This document shows, piece by piece, positions 1 through 9,275 of a stretch of DNA of 64,000 bases. The DNA is taken from the NCBI GenBank assembly GCA_016706685.1, contig JADJJE010000002.1:1-64000 (forward strand), given 5' to 3'. Positions within the stretch are counted from its first letter, which is position 1; each line of letters begins with the position of its first letter. This stretch comes from Sandaracinaceae bacterium (GTDB lineage Bacteria; Myxococcota_A; Polyangia; Polyangiales; Houyiibacteriaceae). A model generated the notes under the pieces. It searched no databases, had not been told where the DNA came from, and saw only the letters and a list, made by a program, of their open reading frames with translations. The translations under genes and the position numbers were made by a program.

Positions 1-1
1 C

Positions 2-142
2 TGGGGCGGCAACGGCTTCATGTGGGACAACCCCGCGGGCCAGCTCTACCGCGACGGGCGCCTCGGCTCCATCGGCGGCGGCGCCGACGAGGTCATGCTG
101 GGCATCATCTGCAAGACCATGGGCACGCTGCCCGGCCGCTGA
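2..142 (+). CDS. acyl-CoA dehydrogenase, C-terminal fragment
   Basis: Only the last 46 codons are in the window; the gene begins upstream. The visible tail contains WGGNGFM, then YRDGRLGSIGGGADEVM and an ICK ending, which is the pattern of the last helices of acyl-CoA dehydrogenases, where the GGxGF stretch and the IGGGxxEV segment contact the flavin. The family oxidises acyl-CoA thioesters to 2-enoyl-CoAs with FAD. Substrate chain length cannot be judged from this fragment. The stop codon TGA is at 140-142, and the next gene is convergent, ending 4 bases further on. Confidence 0.85.
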   Translation, partial: WGGNGFMWDNPAGQLYRDGRLGSIGGGADEVMLGIICKTMGTLPGR

Positions 143-146
143 CGGT

Positions 147-1841
147 TCAGGGGCTCGGGAGCAGGCTCATCACGAAGATGTCCGAGGGGCCGCTGGGGGT
201 CTGCCCCGCGAACTCGGCCCCGGCGTTCCCCACCAGGTAGATCTTGCCGCGCGGGTCGAACGCCACGTCGCGGGCGACGTCGGTCCCTGTGGAGCCGAAC
301 TGGCGCACGCCGACCAGCGCCCCGTCCACGTCGAGTTCGGCCAGGAAGGCGTCCGCGCCGCCGGCGGAGATCTCGCCGGAGAACGTGCCTTGGGTGACGC
401 CCACCGCGAACACCCGCCCGTCGGGCGCTGCGCTAATGGACATGCTGTCGTCGATGCCGCTGGTCCCGAACTGCGTGGTGTACAGCACGGCGCCGTCGGC
501 GTCGTAGGCGCGCACGATCACGTCGTTGCTGCCGGCGCTCGTGGCCATGGGGTACGTGCCCTGCGTGCGCCCCAGGAAGTACGCGTTGCCCGCGGCGTCG
601 GTGGCGATGCTGACTCCGAATTCGATCGCCGCCGTGCCGTGCTGGTCCTGCCAGAGCAGCGCACCGTCGGCGTCGAACGCCATGGCGAACGAGTCGTAGC
701 CGCCCGTCCCCGTCTGACCGGGGAGCGTGCCGGTCACGTAGCCGCTCACCACGACGTGCCCGTCCGAGGTGATCGCCACCCAGGTTGCCTGGTCGTAGCC
801 CGCGGTCCCGAACTGCCGGGTCCACAGCAGCGCGCCGGTCGGGTCGTACTTCTGCAGCACGCCATCCGCGTCGCCGAGGGCCGTCTGGTCGCCTAGCGCG
901 GCGCGCACCTGGCCGGCCACGTACACGTTCCCGGCCGTGTCCACGGCCAGCGAGCCCGACACGTCCTGCGTGTTGGTGCCGAACTGCACCGTGCGCTCCA
1001 CCGTCCCGTCGGGAGCGTAGTGCCGAGAGACGAAGTCGAAGCTGCCGAGCTGGCTCGCGCCGATCAGGCCCTGCGCGGTGAGCAGCACGTGGACACGACC
1101 GTCAGCCCCGCGCGCGAGGCCGCTGACCACGTCGTACAGAGTGCTGCCGAGCTGGTCGACGGCACCCCCCGCCCCGTCGCCATCGAAGTGCAGCACCGCC
1201 ACGTCCGTGTTGCCGGCGAGCGTCTGGCCAGGGAACGCAGCGGTCGCGTTGGCGCCCACGTGGACCCCGCCGTCGCCATCGAGCGCGAGCACGTATCCAT
1301 CGTCCGTGCCCGTGGTGCCCATGAGCACGGTCCACTCGGCCAGGTCGCAGCGCCGGTCGCTCGTGGGCGTGGGGGCCACCGCCTCGAGCTCGGTGGCCTC
1401 GCACACGGTGGCCGGCGTGCAGCTCGCGGCGTTCACCGTCAGCGAGTAGCTGTCCACGCCGCACGCCGTGCAGCCCCGGTCCTCCGTTGCGGTGGGTGCG
1501 CTCGACACGAACGTCCCCGGCTCACAGTCCGAGACCGCGACGCACACGGTGGCAGGGTCCGCGTCGTGATCCCACGTGAGCGCGGCGCAGGCCACCGGCA
1601 TGGCGTCGCCACCCGCGCAGTAGGTGCCGCCCAGGCAGGCCCCGCACACCCGGTCGGTGGTGGCGGTGGGCGGCGTGGTGGCGACCGACCCCACGGCACA
1701 GACCGTCCAGGGGATGCAGACCCCCGAGCCATCCGTCGCGAACGAGCCGTCGTCGCACATCAATTCGGTGTCGGCGCCGCGGCAGCCCATGCACGACAAG
1801 ACCAGCGCGGCCGCGACCGCGAGGAGGGGGGAGGGCTTCAT
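147..1841 (-). CDS. lipoprotein with cysteine-rich stalk and SBBP-type beta-propeller repeats
   Basis: 564 residues from the ATG at 1841, chosen because it opens a lipoprotein signal (MKPSPLL, hydrophobic core, lipobox-like LSCMGC). An open frame extends further upstream but runs over the start of mrp. Residues about 25-165 are rich in Cys spaced as in TNFR/EGF-like stalks (repeated TATTDRVC / PTATEDRGC motifs). The rest consists of repeating units with G-FGT-G-D, 'VYVAG' and 'D-DG-LLW' signatures, typical of SBBP seven-bladed propeller repeats. Known from the family: surface-exposed, probably binding or adhesive. The partner is unknown. The region upstream is divergent with mrp. Confidence 0.8.
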   Translation of the reverse strand: MKPSPLLAVAAALVLSCMGCRGADTELMCDDGSFATDGSGVCIPWTVCAVGSVATTPPTATTDRVCGACLGGTYCAGGDAMPVACAALTWDHDADPATVCVAVSDCEPGTFVSSAPTATEDRGCTACGVDSYSLTVNAASCTPATVCEATELEAVAPTPTSDRRCDLAEWTVLMGTTGTDDGYVLALDGDGGVHVGANATAAFPGQTLAGNTDVAVLHFDGDGAGGAVDQLGSTLYDVVSGLARGADGRVHVLLTAQGLIGASQLGSFDFVSRHYAPDGTVERTVQFGTNTQDVSGSLAVDTAGNVYVAGQVRAALGDQTALGDADGVLQKYDPTGALLWTRQFGTAGYDQATWVAITSDGHVVVSGYVTGTLPGQTGTGGYDSFAMAFDADGALLWQDQHGTAAIEFGVSIATDAAGNAYFLGRTQGTYPMATSAGSNDVIVRAYDADGAVLYTTQFGTSGIDDSMSISAAPDGRVFAVGVTQGTFSGEISAGGADAFLAELDVDGALVGVRQFGSTGTDVARDVAFDPRGKIYLVGNAGAEFAGQTPSGPSDIFVMSLLPSP

Positions 1842-1917
1842 CCCGCCGTTGTACCAGGACACGCTCGCGGTGGCTCTCCTGTTGACCGGCCCGCGCCTGC
1901 GCCTCAGAACAGGCGCC

Positions 1918-3024
1918 ATGTCCGAGCTCACGCAAGCCGCCCTCGAGTCCGCCCTCGCCGCCGTCGTCGACCCCACCTTCGGGAGGCCGCTCGGCGAGCT
2001 GGGCACGCTGTCCGGCGTCACGCTGTCGGGCACCGTGGGTGCCGCGCACGTGCAGCTCTCCTCGCCGGCCGAGGAAGTGAAGCTGGCGGTGAAGCAGGCC
2101 ATCGACAAGGCCGCGGGCGCCATCGGCGTGACGCTGGTGGAGGTGACCTTCAGCGTGAAGGTGCCCACGCGCGACGCCACCAGCGAAGACCCGCTGCCGG
2201 GCGTGAAGAACGTCATCCTGGTGATGAGCGGCAAGGGCGGCGTGGGCAAGAGCACGGTGGCCACCAACCTGGCGCTGGCGCTGCGCCGCATGGGCACGCG
2301 CGTGGGGCTCCTGGACGCCGACCTCTACGGGCCCTCGCTGCCCACCATGCTGGGCATCACGGGCCGCCCGCACAGCACGGACGGCAAGCGCATCGAGCCG
2401 CTGCAGCGCTTCGGGCTCAAGCTCATGAGCATCGGCTTCCTGCTGGACGAGCCGAAGCAAGCCGTCATCTGGCGCGGGCCCATGCTGCACGGCGCGCTCC
2501 AGCAGTTCGTGAACGACGTGGACTGGGGCGACCTCGACTACCTGGTGCTGGACCTGCCGCCCGGCACGGGCGACGTGGCGCTCACGCTGGCGCAGAAGGT
2601 CAAGGTCACCGGCGCCGTGGTGGTGACCACCCCGCAAGAGGTGGCGCTGGCCGACGTGTACAAGGGCGTCTCGCTCTGCCAGAAGGTCAACATCCCCATC
2701 CTGGGCGTGGTGGAGAACATGAGCTTCTTCATCGACAGCGCGGGCGTGAAGCAGGAGATCTTCGGCTCGGGCGGCGGCCTCAAGGTGGCGGAGTACGCGA
2801 AGGCGCCGCTGCTCGGGCAGATCCCCATCGACAGCCTGGTGCGCGAGTGGGGCGACAAGGGCACGCCGGTGGTGCAGTCCGCGCCCGAGTCGTCGGCCGG
2901 GCAGGCGTTCGCGGCCGTGGCCGACGCGCTGGCCACGCTCATCGCCAAGCAGCACTTCGACCGCACGGGCAAGAGCACGGCGCCGGCCACCGAGGGCCGC
3001 AAGCGCCTGAAGATCATGCGCTGA
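1918..3024 (+). CDS. mrp: Mrp/ApbC/NBP35-family iron-sulfur cluster carrier ATPase
   Basis: 368 residues. Residues about 1-90 resemble the MIP18/DUF59 domain that often precedes the ATPase. The deviant Walker A motif GKGGVGKST lies near residue 104, followed by the DADLYGPS switch and LDLPPGTGD, which are Mrp/NBP35 hallmarks. The family binds and transfers [4Fe-4S] clusters to apoproteins in the cytoplasm. The usual C-terminal CxxC pair is not evident here; the equivalent position reads VENMSFF without cysteines, as in some bacterial members. The ATG at 1918 is preceded by TTGACC at 1882-1887, so the transcript may have a very short leader. Confidence 0.93.
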   Translation: MSELTQAALESALAAVVDPTFGRPLGELGTLSGVTLSGTVGAAHVQLSSPAEEVKLAVKQAIDKAAGAIGVTLVEVTFSVKVPTRDATSEDPLPGVKNVILVMSGKGGVGKSTVATNLALALRRMGTRVGLLDADLYGPSLPTMLGITGRPHSTDGKRIEPLQRFGLKLMSIGFLLDEPKQAVIWRGPMLHGALQQFVNDVDWGDLDYLVLDLPPGTGDVALTLAQKVKVTGAVVVTTPQEVALADVYKGVSLCQKVNIPILGVVENMSFFIDSAGVKQEIFGSGGGLKVAEYAKAPLLGQIPIDSLVREWGDKGTPVVQSAPESSAGQAFAAVADALATLIAKQHFDRTGKSTAPATEGRKRLKIMR

Positions 3025-3098
3025 CGGGGCGCGGGACCCGACGGAAAGTGTGCAGCACCTGTGAAGCGCCTGTGTAGGAGGTTGCACAGGTGTGCCAG

Positions 3099-3121
3099 GC
3101 GCAGCGCGCAGCCCGCTGCGC
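3099..3121 (+). terminator. hairpin downstream of mrp, possible terminator
   Basis: GCGCAGCG at 3099-3106 pairs with CGCTGCGC at 3114-3121 across a 7-base loop. It lies between the mrp stop and the next gene. There is no clear run of T after the stem, so the terminator role is inferred. Confidence 0.3.
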
Positions 3122-3193
3122 GCTTCGTGGCTTTCTTGAAGCATTTCGAGACAAGCTGCCGTGGTACGTGCTTTGCTTCGGTGCGGAGGCACC

Positions 3194-4246
3194 ATGAGCA
3201 GCAACAAGGTGGGATTCGGAGGGGAGGAGCTGGAGCGGCGCGGCTTCTTGCGCGCCATGGCGCTGGGCGGCGCGGCCCTGTCGAGCGGCGGGGTGACGGG
3301 CTGCGTAGGGTCCGCGCTGCAACCCGCCCCCGTGAGCCTCGACCAGGCCGAGCGGGAGGCCGCGCGCGTGGCCAGCGCGCTGGTGCAGCTGGACACCCGG
3401 GTGGAGGGGCGCCGGGGCGTGTACTCGGCGCAGGGCTTCGGCGTGGATGACGCGTTCAGCCCGCGCGCGCTGCGAGCGCTCACCTACACGGGGCTGGTGC
3501 TGGACCTGCCCCAAGAGGTGCGCCGCAGCCAGCCGCTGGTGCAGCTGAGCAGTCAGCTGGAGGCGGAGCTGGACCAGACCATGATGGACGGGCTGTGGGT
3601 GCTGGCGCACTCGGGGGACGACGCCCGCGAGCGCCTCGACCGCGCGGTGCGCAACAACCCGGGCTTCGTGATGGACTTCGTGGAGCGGCTGGACCTGGGC
3701 GCCTCCGAGCAGGGGCTCGGCACCGGCAGCCGCATGCGGCTGCGGCGCGTGGCTGCCGAGATCAACAGCCGGCTGCGGGTGGAGTCGCTCGACTCGCTGC
3801 TGGGCGACGTGACGTCCAAGATGGCACGCGTGATGGAGGTCTCGGGCAGCGAAGCGGCGCACAAGCGCCTGGCCGTGACCCAGGCCACGCTGGACATGTT
3901 CGCCACGCAGGAAGGGGCGCTGGAGCTGGCGGCGGCGGAGATGCCCACGAGTCGGGGCGCACCGCTGACGCGCGCCGACCAGCACGTCGTGCAGTACTCG
4001 GTTCCATACCTGGAGCAGCGCCATCGGCGGCGGCGCACCACCGCCTTGGCCATGGCGGGCATCGGCGCCATCACCTTGGGCATCGGAGTGGCCGCGGTGG
4101 CTGTCTCGGGCGAGATCGGCGGCGCCGCAGCCATCACCATCGGCTCCATCCTGCTGGTGCTCTCCCTCGTGATGGGCTGCTTGGCGGCGCGCTCCCGCCG
4201 TCAGCTGCGCCGCCGCAGGGAGCTCGAGCCCACGCCGCTCCCATGA
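3194..4246 (+). CDS. Tat-type lipoprotein with two C-terminal membrane segments, function unknown
   Basis: 350 residues from the ATG at 3194, which has GGAGG eight bases upstream. The N-terminus carries a twin-arginine-like motif (RRGFLRAMALGG) followed by a Cys after SSGGVTG, so Tat export and lipidation are plausible. The middle is mostly helical with no motif I recognise. Residues about 280-335 form two hydrophobic segments followed by a basic end (RSRRQLRRRR). The stop overlaps the next start as ATGA, so this gene heads the fatty-acid/polyketide-like operon and may serve its product in the envelope. That link rests only on position. Confidence 0.65.
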   Translation: MSSNKVGFGGEELERRGFLRAMALGGAALSSGGVTGCVGSALQPAPVSLDQAEREAARVASALVQLDTRVEGRRGVYSAQGFGVDDAFSPRALRALTYTGLVLDLPQEVRRSQPLVQLSSQLEAELDQTMMDGLWVLAHSGDDARERLDRAVRNNPGFVMDFVERLDLGASEQGLGTGSRMRLRRVAAEINSRLRVESLDSLLGDVTSKMARVMEVSGSEAAHKRLAVTQATLDMFATQEGALELAAAEMPTSRGAPLTRADQHVVQYSVPYLEQRHRRRRTTALAMAGIGAITLGIGVAAVAVSGEIGGAAAITIGSILLVLSLVMGCLAARSRRQLRRRRELEPTPLP

Positions 4247-6230
4247 GCGAGGCGGTCGCCATCACCGGCTGGGGTGCGGTGTCGGCGCTCGGGGTGGGGC
4301 GCGCGGCGCTCTGGCCGGCGCTGCGCGACGGGCGCACGGGCATCCGCGCCATCGAGCGCTTCTCCACGGAGGCGCTCACGGTGCACCGCGGGGGCTGCGT
4401 GCCGGGCTACGACGCGCCCGATGAGTCGCCCGCGGCGCTGTGCGACACGTTCTCGTGGCTGGCCGCCGAGGAGGCGCTGCGGCACGCGGGGCGCTGGGGC
4501 TGTCCGCTGTCGCGCGCCGACGGTGCACGGGCGGCGCTCGTCTTCGGGACCAGCATCATCGTGGACACCACGCTCGAGCGCCCGGCTGCGCGCTTGGCCG
4601 AGAAGCTGGGGCTCGGCGGCCCTGTCTTTACGGTCAGCACGGCGTGCACCTCGTCCACCTATGCCATCGGGCTCGCACGCGACTTGCTGCTGGACGAGCG
4701 CCAGGGCGTGGACCTGGTGCTGGCGGGCGGCGCCGACGTGCTCACCATCGAGCTGCAGGCGGGCTTCCATGCCCTCGGCGTGCTCACGCGCGAGACCTGC
4801 CAGCCGTTCGGGCGGGTGAAGGGCACCAGCCTCGGCGAGGGCGCCGGCTTCGTGGTGCTGGAGCGCCGCGCGCAGGCCAAAGAGCGCACCCGCGCCACGC
4901 TGCTGGGCTACGGGCTGAGCGGCGACGCCTACCACGAGACGTCGCCCGAGCCGCGCGGGCGAGGCGTGCTGCAGGCCACGCGCGCTGCGCTGCGTGACGC
5001 GCGCGTGGACGTGGGCAGCGTGCGCTACGTGAACCTGCACGGCACCGGCACCGAGGCCAACGACCCGGCCGAGTGCATGGCCATGCGCGAGGTGTTCGGT
5101 GCGGAAGGCGTGGAGCGCGCGCTCTTCAGCTCGACCAAGGGGCACCTCGGTCACGCCCAGGGAGCGGCCGGGGTGCTGGAGCTGGTGGCCACGCTCGAGG
5201 CGCTGGAGCACGGACACTTCCCGGGCACGGCGGGACTCGATGCGCTGCGGCCTTCGGTCAACTTGCCGGTGCTGAGTGGCGCGCGTGTCGCGGTGGATCC
5301 GAGCGCTCCCTTCGTGTCGTGCAATTCGGCCTTTGCGGGGTCGAACGCGGCGCTGGTGGTGGCGCACGGATCGCCCTTGGGTGCTGGAGAGAGCGCCTCT
5401 CCAGCGCCCGCTCACCCCAGGCTGCCACCGCTCTTCGTGCACGGCGTGTTCGTGGACGTGGCGGAGCGGCATCTCACCGAGCTGCGCGCACCCGCGCGCG
5501 CCGACACGCGCGGCCACGACCGGGCCACGCAGCCTTGCTGCACGGCGTCTGGGCGCGCTCGCCCACACCGGGCTCGTGCTGCGCGGCGCCGCCCGCGAGC
5601 GCACCGGGCTGTTCGTGGGCATGCTGCGGCCGTCGCCCGAGAGCAGCGCCGCGTTCCGTGACAGCATCGATGAGCGCGGTGCAGCGCGCCCCGACGTGAG
5701 CGCCTTCGCGCGCGTGGTGCTGAACGCCGCGCTCGGTGCGGTGGCGAAGACGCTGGACGTGCGCGGGCCCGAGAGCAGCCTGGTGTCGGGCGAGGGCAGC
5801 GGCCTCGCCGCGCTGTACGCCGCCGCGCGCGTGCTCGAGACGCAGAACGACGTGGATCAAATCGTAGTCGCCGCGGTGGACGTGCTCGATGCCGCGCCCT
5901 CTCCGCCGGGGCAGCGAGGACTCCCCATGCGCGACGCGGTGGTGGCGCTGGTGCTGAGCAAGCAGCCGCCTGCGCACGGAGAAGTGGCCGTGCGCCTCGC
6001 GGGGCTGGGCATCGCGGGCGGGGGGCAGGGCGGGCTGGCCAGCACGCGTGCAGGCTGGGACGCCGGCACGTGCGCGCCCGTTGGCCCCCGAGCTGCCCGC
6101 GAGCGGCGGTCTGGTTGCGTTCGCCGCCGCCGTGAAAGGCATGGTGGCGGGAGAAGCGCAGCGCGCGTGCGTGTCGTCTGCGGGAGGCACCGTCAGCGTC
6201 GCCGCCCTGCTCGAAAGGATGAAGACATGA
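4243..6230 (+). CDS. beta-ketoacyl-ACP synthase fused to a second, Cys-less ketosynthase-like half (frame breaks)
   Basis: The first ~400 residues are a complete FabF-type ketosynthase: nucleophile Cys135 in TACTSS, His266 in LHGTGTEAND, and Lys299 with a following His in KGHLGHAQG. After about residue 425 the homology changes frame near 5520-5545. It continues as a second KS-like N-terminal half (LFVGMLRPS, VARVVLNAALG-like turn, VSGEGSGLAALYAAARVL). There the expected Cys position reads Glu/Gly, as in chain-length-factor or Ketoacyl-synt_2 proteins. A second frame change lies near 6040-6085. The gene is coupled by ATGA overlaps at both ends. Expected role: Claisen condensation of malonyl-ACP units. 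The product is unknown. Confidence 0.75.
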
Positions 6231-6522
6231 GGCCCGAGACCGAGAGCTACCTCGCCACCCGCAACGCCCTCCTCGCGGAGGTGTGCGCCATGCTGGTGAG
6301 CGCCCTCAAGCTGGACGCTGACCCGCATGACATCGACCCCGACGCACCGCTCTTCGGGACGGGCTCGGGCTCGACTCGGTGGACGCGGTGGAGCTGGTGG
6401 TGCAGCTCGAGACCCGCTAAGGCCCCACGCCCGCGGGCACGCAACACGTGGCGGCGATCCTGCGCACACCCAACATCCTGGTGGACACCGTCTTGTCCGC
6501 GCGCATGGGGGCGGCGTCATGA
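6227..6522 (+). CDS. acyl carrier protein (frameshift and in-frame stop)
   Basis: Restoring one base near 6360-6366 gives a ~98-residue acyl carrier protein with DPDAPLFGTG, then LGLDSVDAVELVVQLETR. The Ser of DSV is the phosphopantetheine attachment site. The span is 296 bases, one short of a whole number of codons, which fits a single missing base. After LETR a TAA codon at about 6418-6420 interrupts the frame where ACPs usually have Tyr (TAC). The remainder reads GPTPAG, then VAAILRTPN, to a TGA that overlaps the next start. The stop is either an error or true inactivation. The ACP would carry intermediates for the neighbouring ketosynthase. Confidence 0.7.
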
Positions 6523-7598
6523 GCGCGACCGCCGCAGGGAGCCGCGCGCTGCGCGAGCACGTGGGCATCTCACGCTCCACGCAGACACTGCCCGTGCGCG
6601 TCACGGGCGCGGACACCTTCACGCTGCTCGAGCAGCTGTGCTCGTCGGACCTCAGCGTGCGCGACGGCCGCACGTTGCACTCGCTCATCCTCACGCCCGA
6701 CGGGACGCCGGCCGCAGACCTCTTCGTGTGCGCCGACGACGAGGACGCGCTCTTGTTGGTGGAGGGCATGACGTTCGCCCAGCTGAGCGCCGCAGCAGCC
6801 GAGACGCCCTGCGACGACGTGCGTCTCGACGACCTCTCCCTCACCCACGCCGTGCTGGCGGCAGACGGCCCCTATGCGTTCGAGCTGCTGGCCGACGTGG
6901 TGACGCCGGACGTGCTGGGGCTGCCCTACGGGAGCTTCTTCGCCATCCCGGGGGGGCACTGCTTCCGCGCCGGGAAGACGGGGGAGTACGGCTACCTGCT
7001 GCTGCTCGAGCACCGCGCCGCCGAGCGCACCTGGCAGGGCTTGCAAGCGGGGCTGCCGCGCTTCGAGGGGGCCGAACTCACGCTCGCCGACCTCGACCTC
7101 GCGGCGCTGGAGAACGGGTTCTTCTCGCTTCGGCATGCACCGGACGCGTCGCTCGGCCCCCTCGAGCTGCAGCTCTCGTGGCGCTTGTCCCGGCACAACG
7201 GCTTCCGGGGCGCGGCGGCGGCGCTGCACCCCGCGAGCCACCGCACCGTGCACTTCGTTGCGCCTCACGCCGTTCCTCGTGGCGCTGAGGTCACGCTGGA
7301 TGGCGAGCCGGTGGGCACCGTGCACGCCAGCGCTCTCTCGCACGTGCTGGGCGCGCACGTGGGGCTTCTGCATGTCCAGAAGAACGTGGCGCACCCGGGC
7401 CTGTTCCTGCTCGCCACAGCCGATGCGTCGAGCGTCCCGCTGGCCACGTGCTCGGTGCCCTGGCTCAAGAACCGCAGCCTGTACGTGAACCCGCGCGAGT
7501 CTCGCTACGTGGGCCGCCACGAGCGGGTGTTCCCGCCGCTGGTGCCCGAGCCGCTGCAGCAGTTGGTGCATGCCCTCGCGGAACAGGGGCTCCCATGA
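6519..7598 (+). CDS. GcvT/YgfZ-like folate-binding-fold protein inside a type II FAS/PKS-like operon
   Basis: 359 uninterrupted residues. The sequence follows the aminomethyltransferase family: an N-terminal V-V-GAD-F-LL-QLCSSDL segment, a GKTGEYGYLLLLE segment near residue 150 (GcvT: GYTGE-G-E), and a C-terminal barrel with GxPVGTVHAS. Known relatives bind tetrahydrofolate and move one-carbon units (GcvT) or support Fe-S proteins (YgfZ). The YgfZ signature KGCY-GQE is not present. Placement between the ACP and ketoreductase genes, with ATGA overlap at both ends, suggests a job in the same pathway, perhaps a folate-dependent tailoring step. That is inference. Confidence 0.7.
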   Translation: MSATAAGSRALREHVGISRSTQTLPVRVTGADTFTLLEQLCSSDLSVRDGRTLHSLILTPDGTPAADLFVCADDEDALLLVEGMTFAQLSAAAAETPCDDVRLDDLSLTHAVLAADGPYAFELLADVVTPDVLGLPYGSFFAIPGGHCFRAGKTGEYGYLLLLEHRAAERTWQGLQAGLPRFEGAELTLADLDLAALENGFFSLRHAPDASLGPLELQLSWRLSRHNGFRGAAAALHPASHRTVHFVAPHAVPRGAEVTLDGEPVGTVHASALSHVLGAHVGLLHVQKNVAHPGLFLLATADASSVPLATCSVPWLKNRSLYVNPRESRYVGRHERVFPPLVPEPLQQLVHALAEQGLP

Positions 7599-8361
7599 CG
7601 GCCACGCCGCGGCGCTTCGAGGGCCGCACCGCGCTCGTCACGGGGGCATCCCGCGGGCTCGGTCACGCCATCGCCGTGCGCCTCGCCCAGGAGGGCGCGC
7701 ACGTGCACGTGGGCTATCGCCTGTCGCCCGAGCCGGCCGCTGCGGTGGTGGCGGCGTGCTCGCGGCGGGGGGCAGCGCCTGCGTGCGCCCGCTCGACGTG
7801 CGTGACGCGGACAGCGTGCGCGTGGCCGTCGAGGCCATCGGCGCGCTGGACATCCTGGTGAACAACGCGGGCATCACGCGCCCCCAGCCTTTCATGATGG
7901 GCACCCACGAAGACGACGCCGAGGTGGTGGACGTCAACCTGCTGGGCGCCATGCGCTGCACGCGCGCCGCCATTCGCGGGCTCACGCAGGCGGCTCGCTC
8001 GGGCCGCCCACCGAGCGGAGTCAGCGTGGTGAACGTGGCGTCGGTCGCCGGTGTTCGCAGCAGCCCCGGGCAGGCCAGTTACGCCGCGTCGAAGGCGGGC
8101 CTGATAGGGCTCACGTCCACCCTGTCGCGCGAGCTGGCCTCGCTCTCCATCCGAGTCAACGCGGTGGTCCCCGGCCTGTTCGACGCGGGCATGGCGCGCA
8201 CCCTCGACCACCACAAGAAGCGCGCGCTCGTCGGCTCCATCGCGCTCGCCCGCATGGGAGAGGCCGCAGAGCTCGCGGCCGCGGTCGCGTTCTTGGCGTC
8301 GAGCGAGGCGTCCTACATCACGGGGCACGCCCTGGTGGTGGACGGAGGCATGACGGTGTGA
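7595..8361 (+). CDS. fabG: 3-oxoacyl-ACP reductase, FabG-type SDR (one frameshift)
   Basis: A 255-residue short-chain dehydrogenase if one base is restored near 7755-7775; the span of 767 bases is one short of whole codons. TGASRGLGHAIA near residue 17 is the NADP(H)-binding glycine motif, and NNAGI follows. The catalytic Ser is in VNVASVAGV and the Tyr/Lys pair in ASYAASKAG. The C-terminus ends YITGHALVVDGGMTV, the standard FabG close. It reduces 3-ketoacyl-ACP to 3-hydroxyacyl-ACP, between the condensing enzyme and the dehydratase encoded here. Overlaps are ATGA with the gene before and GTGA with the gene after. Confidence 0.85.
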
Positions 8362-9275
8362 TCGCGTTCCTCGCACCGGGCCAGGGCGCCGAGTGCCGCG
8401 GCATGGGGCTCTCAGTGGCGGGAGTTTCCCGCGCGGCGACGGCGGTGCTGGACGAGGCGTCGAGCGTGCTCGGGCAGGACGTGGCCGCGCTGCTCACACG
8501 CGGCGGCCGCGAGCTGCTGCGCCCCGACGTGGCCCAGGTGGCAGTGGCGGCGGTGGCCCTTGGCGCCGCGGCGGCCTTGCGTGAACACGGGGTCACCCCG
8601 GGAGTGTGCGCGGGGCACTCGGCGGGAGAGCTGGCCGCCGCCTCCACCGCAGGGCACTTCGGTGTGCGCCACGCGCTCACGGCCTACGCGGTGCGCGCGC
8701 GCGCCATGGCCGCAGCCGCCAAGGCACGCCGCTCTGGGATGGCCACGCTGGACGGCAGCCCGGAAGACCTCGGCCGCGCGCTCGCGCTGGGTGGGGAGCA
8801 CGGCACGCTGGTGGACGCGGGGAGCCTGGCCCCCGGCCGCTGGTTGCTGTCGGGTGATGAAGCCGCCCTGCGGTTCGCCAGCGCCCACGCGCCGCTGGTG
8901 CCGCTCGAGGTGTCCGGGGCCTGGCACAGCCCGCTCATGGAGCCCGGCATCGCGCCGTTCCGCGCCGCCCTGCAGGCCGCGCCCTCGGAGCCCACGCCGC
9001 TGCCCCACGCGCTCTTCCTGTCGAACGACGACGCCCAGCTCACCCCGCCCGCCGTCGTCGTCTCCCGTTTGTGTGCACAGCTCACGCGGCCCATGCGCTT
9101 CGCGGGCACCCTGCAGACGCTCGCCAGCCTGGCTCCCACCCACGTGGTGCTGCTGGGACCGGGTCGCACCCTGCGTGCGCTGCTGCGGCTGAACTTCGGC
9201 AGCGCGCTCCCATTCACCCTCCACGGCACCGAGTCTGCGGACGAGCTCGCGGACACCCTCCGGCATCTCACATGA
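8358..9275 (+). CDS. malonyl-CoA:ACP transacylase-like acyltransferase (FabD family)
   Basis: 305 residues from a GTG that overlaps the preceding stop (GTGA). The motifs are FLAPGQGAE at the N-terminus, the GHSAGE nucleophile elbow with Ser near residue 87, and the AWHSPLM segment containing the likely catalytic His near residue 191. The usual specificity Arg near residue 115 lies in the AVRARAMAAAA stretch. It would load malonyl groups onto the ACP encoded upstream. A dedicated acyltransferase inside the operon argues that this set works as a self-contained pathway rather than relying only on housekeeping FabD. Confidence 0.85.
   Translation: MIAFLAPGQGAECRGMGLSVAGVSRAATAVLDEASSVLGQDVAALLTRGGRELLRPDVAQVAVAAVALGAAAALREHGVTPGVCAGHSAGELAAASTAGHFGVRHALTAYAVRARAMAAAAKARRSGMATLDGSPEDLGRALALGGEHGTLVDAGSLAPGRWLLSGDEAALRFASAHAPLVPLEVSGAWHSPLMEPGIAPFRAALQAAPSEPTPLPHALFLSNDDAQLTPPAVVVSRLCAQLTRPMRFAGTLQTLASLAPTHVVLLGPGRTLRALLRLNFGSALPFTLHGTESADELADTLRHLT

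Noticed and set aside
1020..3077. Very long open frames on alternative frames or the opposite strand (for example 1020-3077 plus, 1522-3483 minus, 29864-32614 minus, 33180-35399 minus)
   Set aside because: They overlap well-supported genes and have Arg/His/Ala-heavy composition with no recognisable motif; long spurious frames are expected at this GC content.
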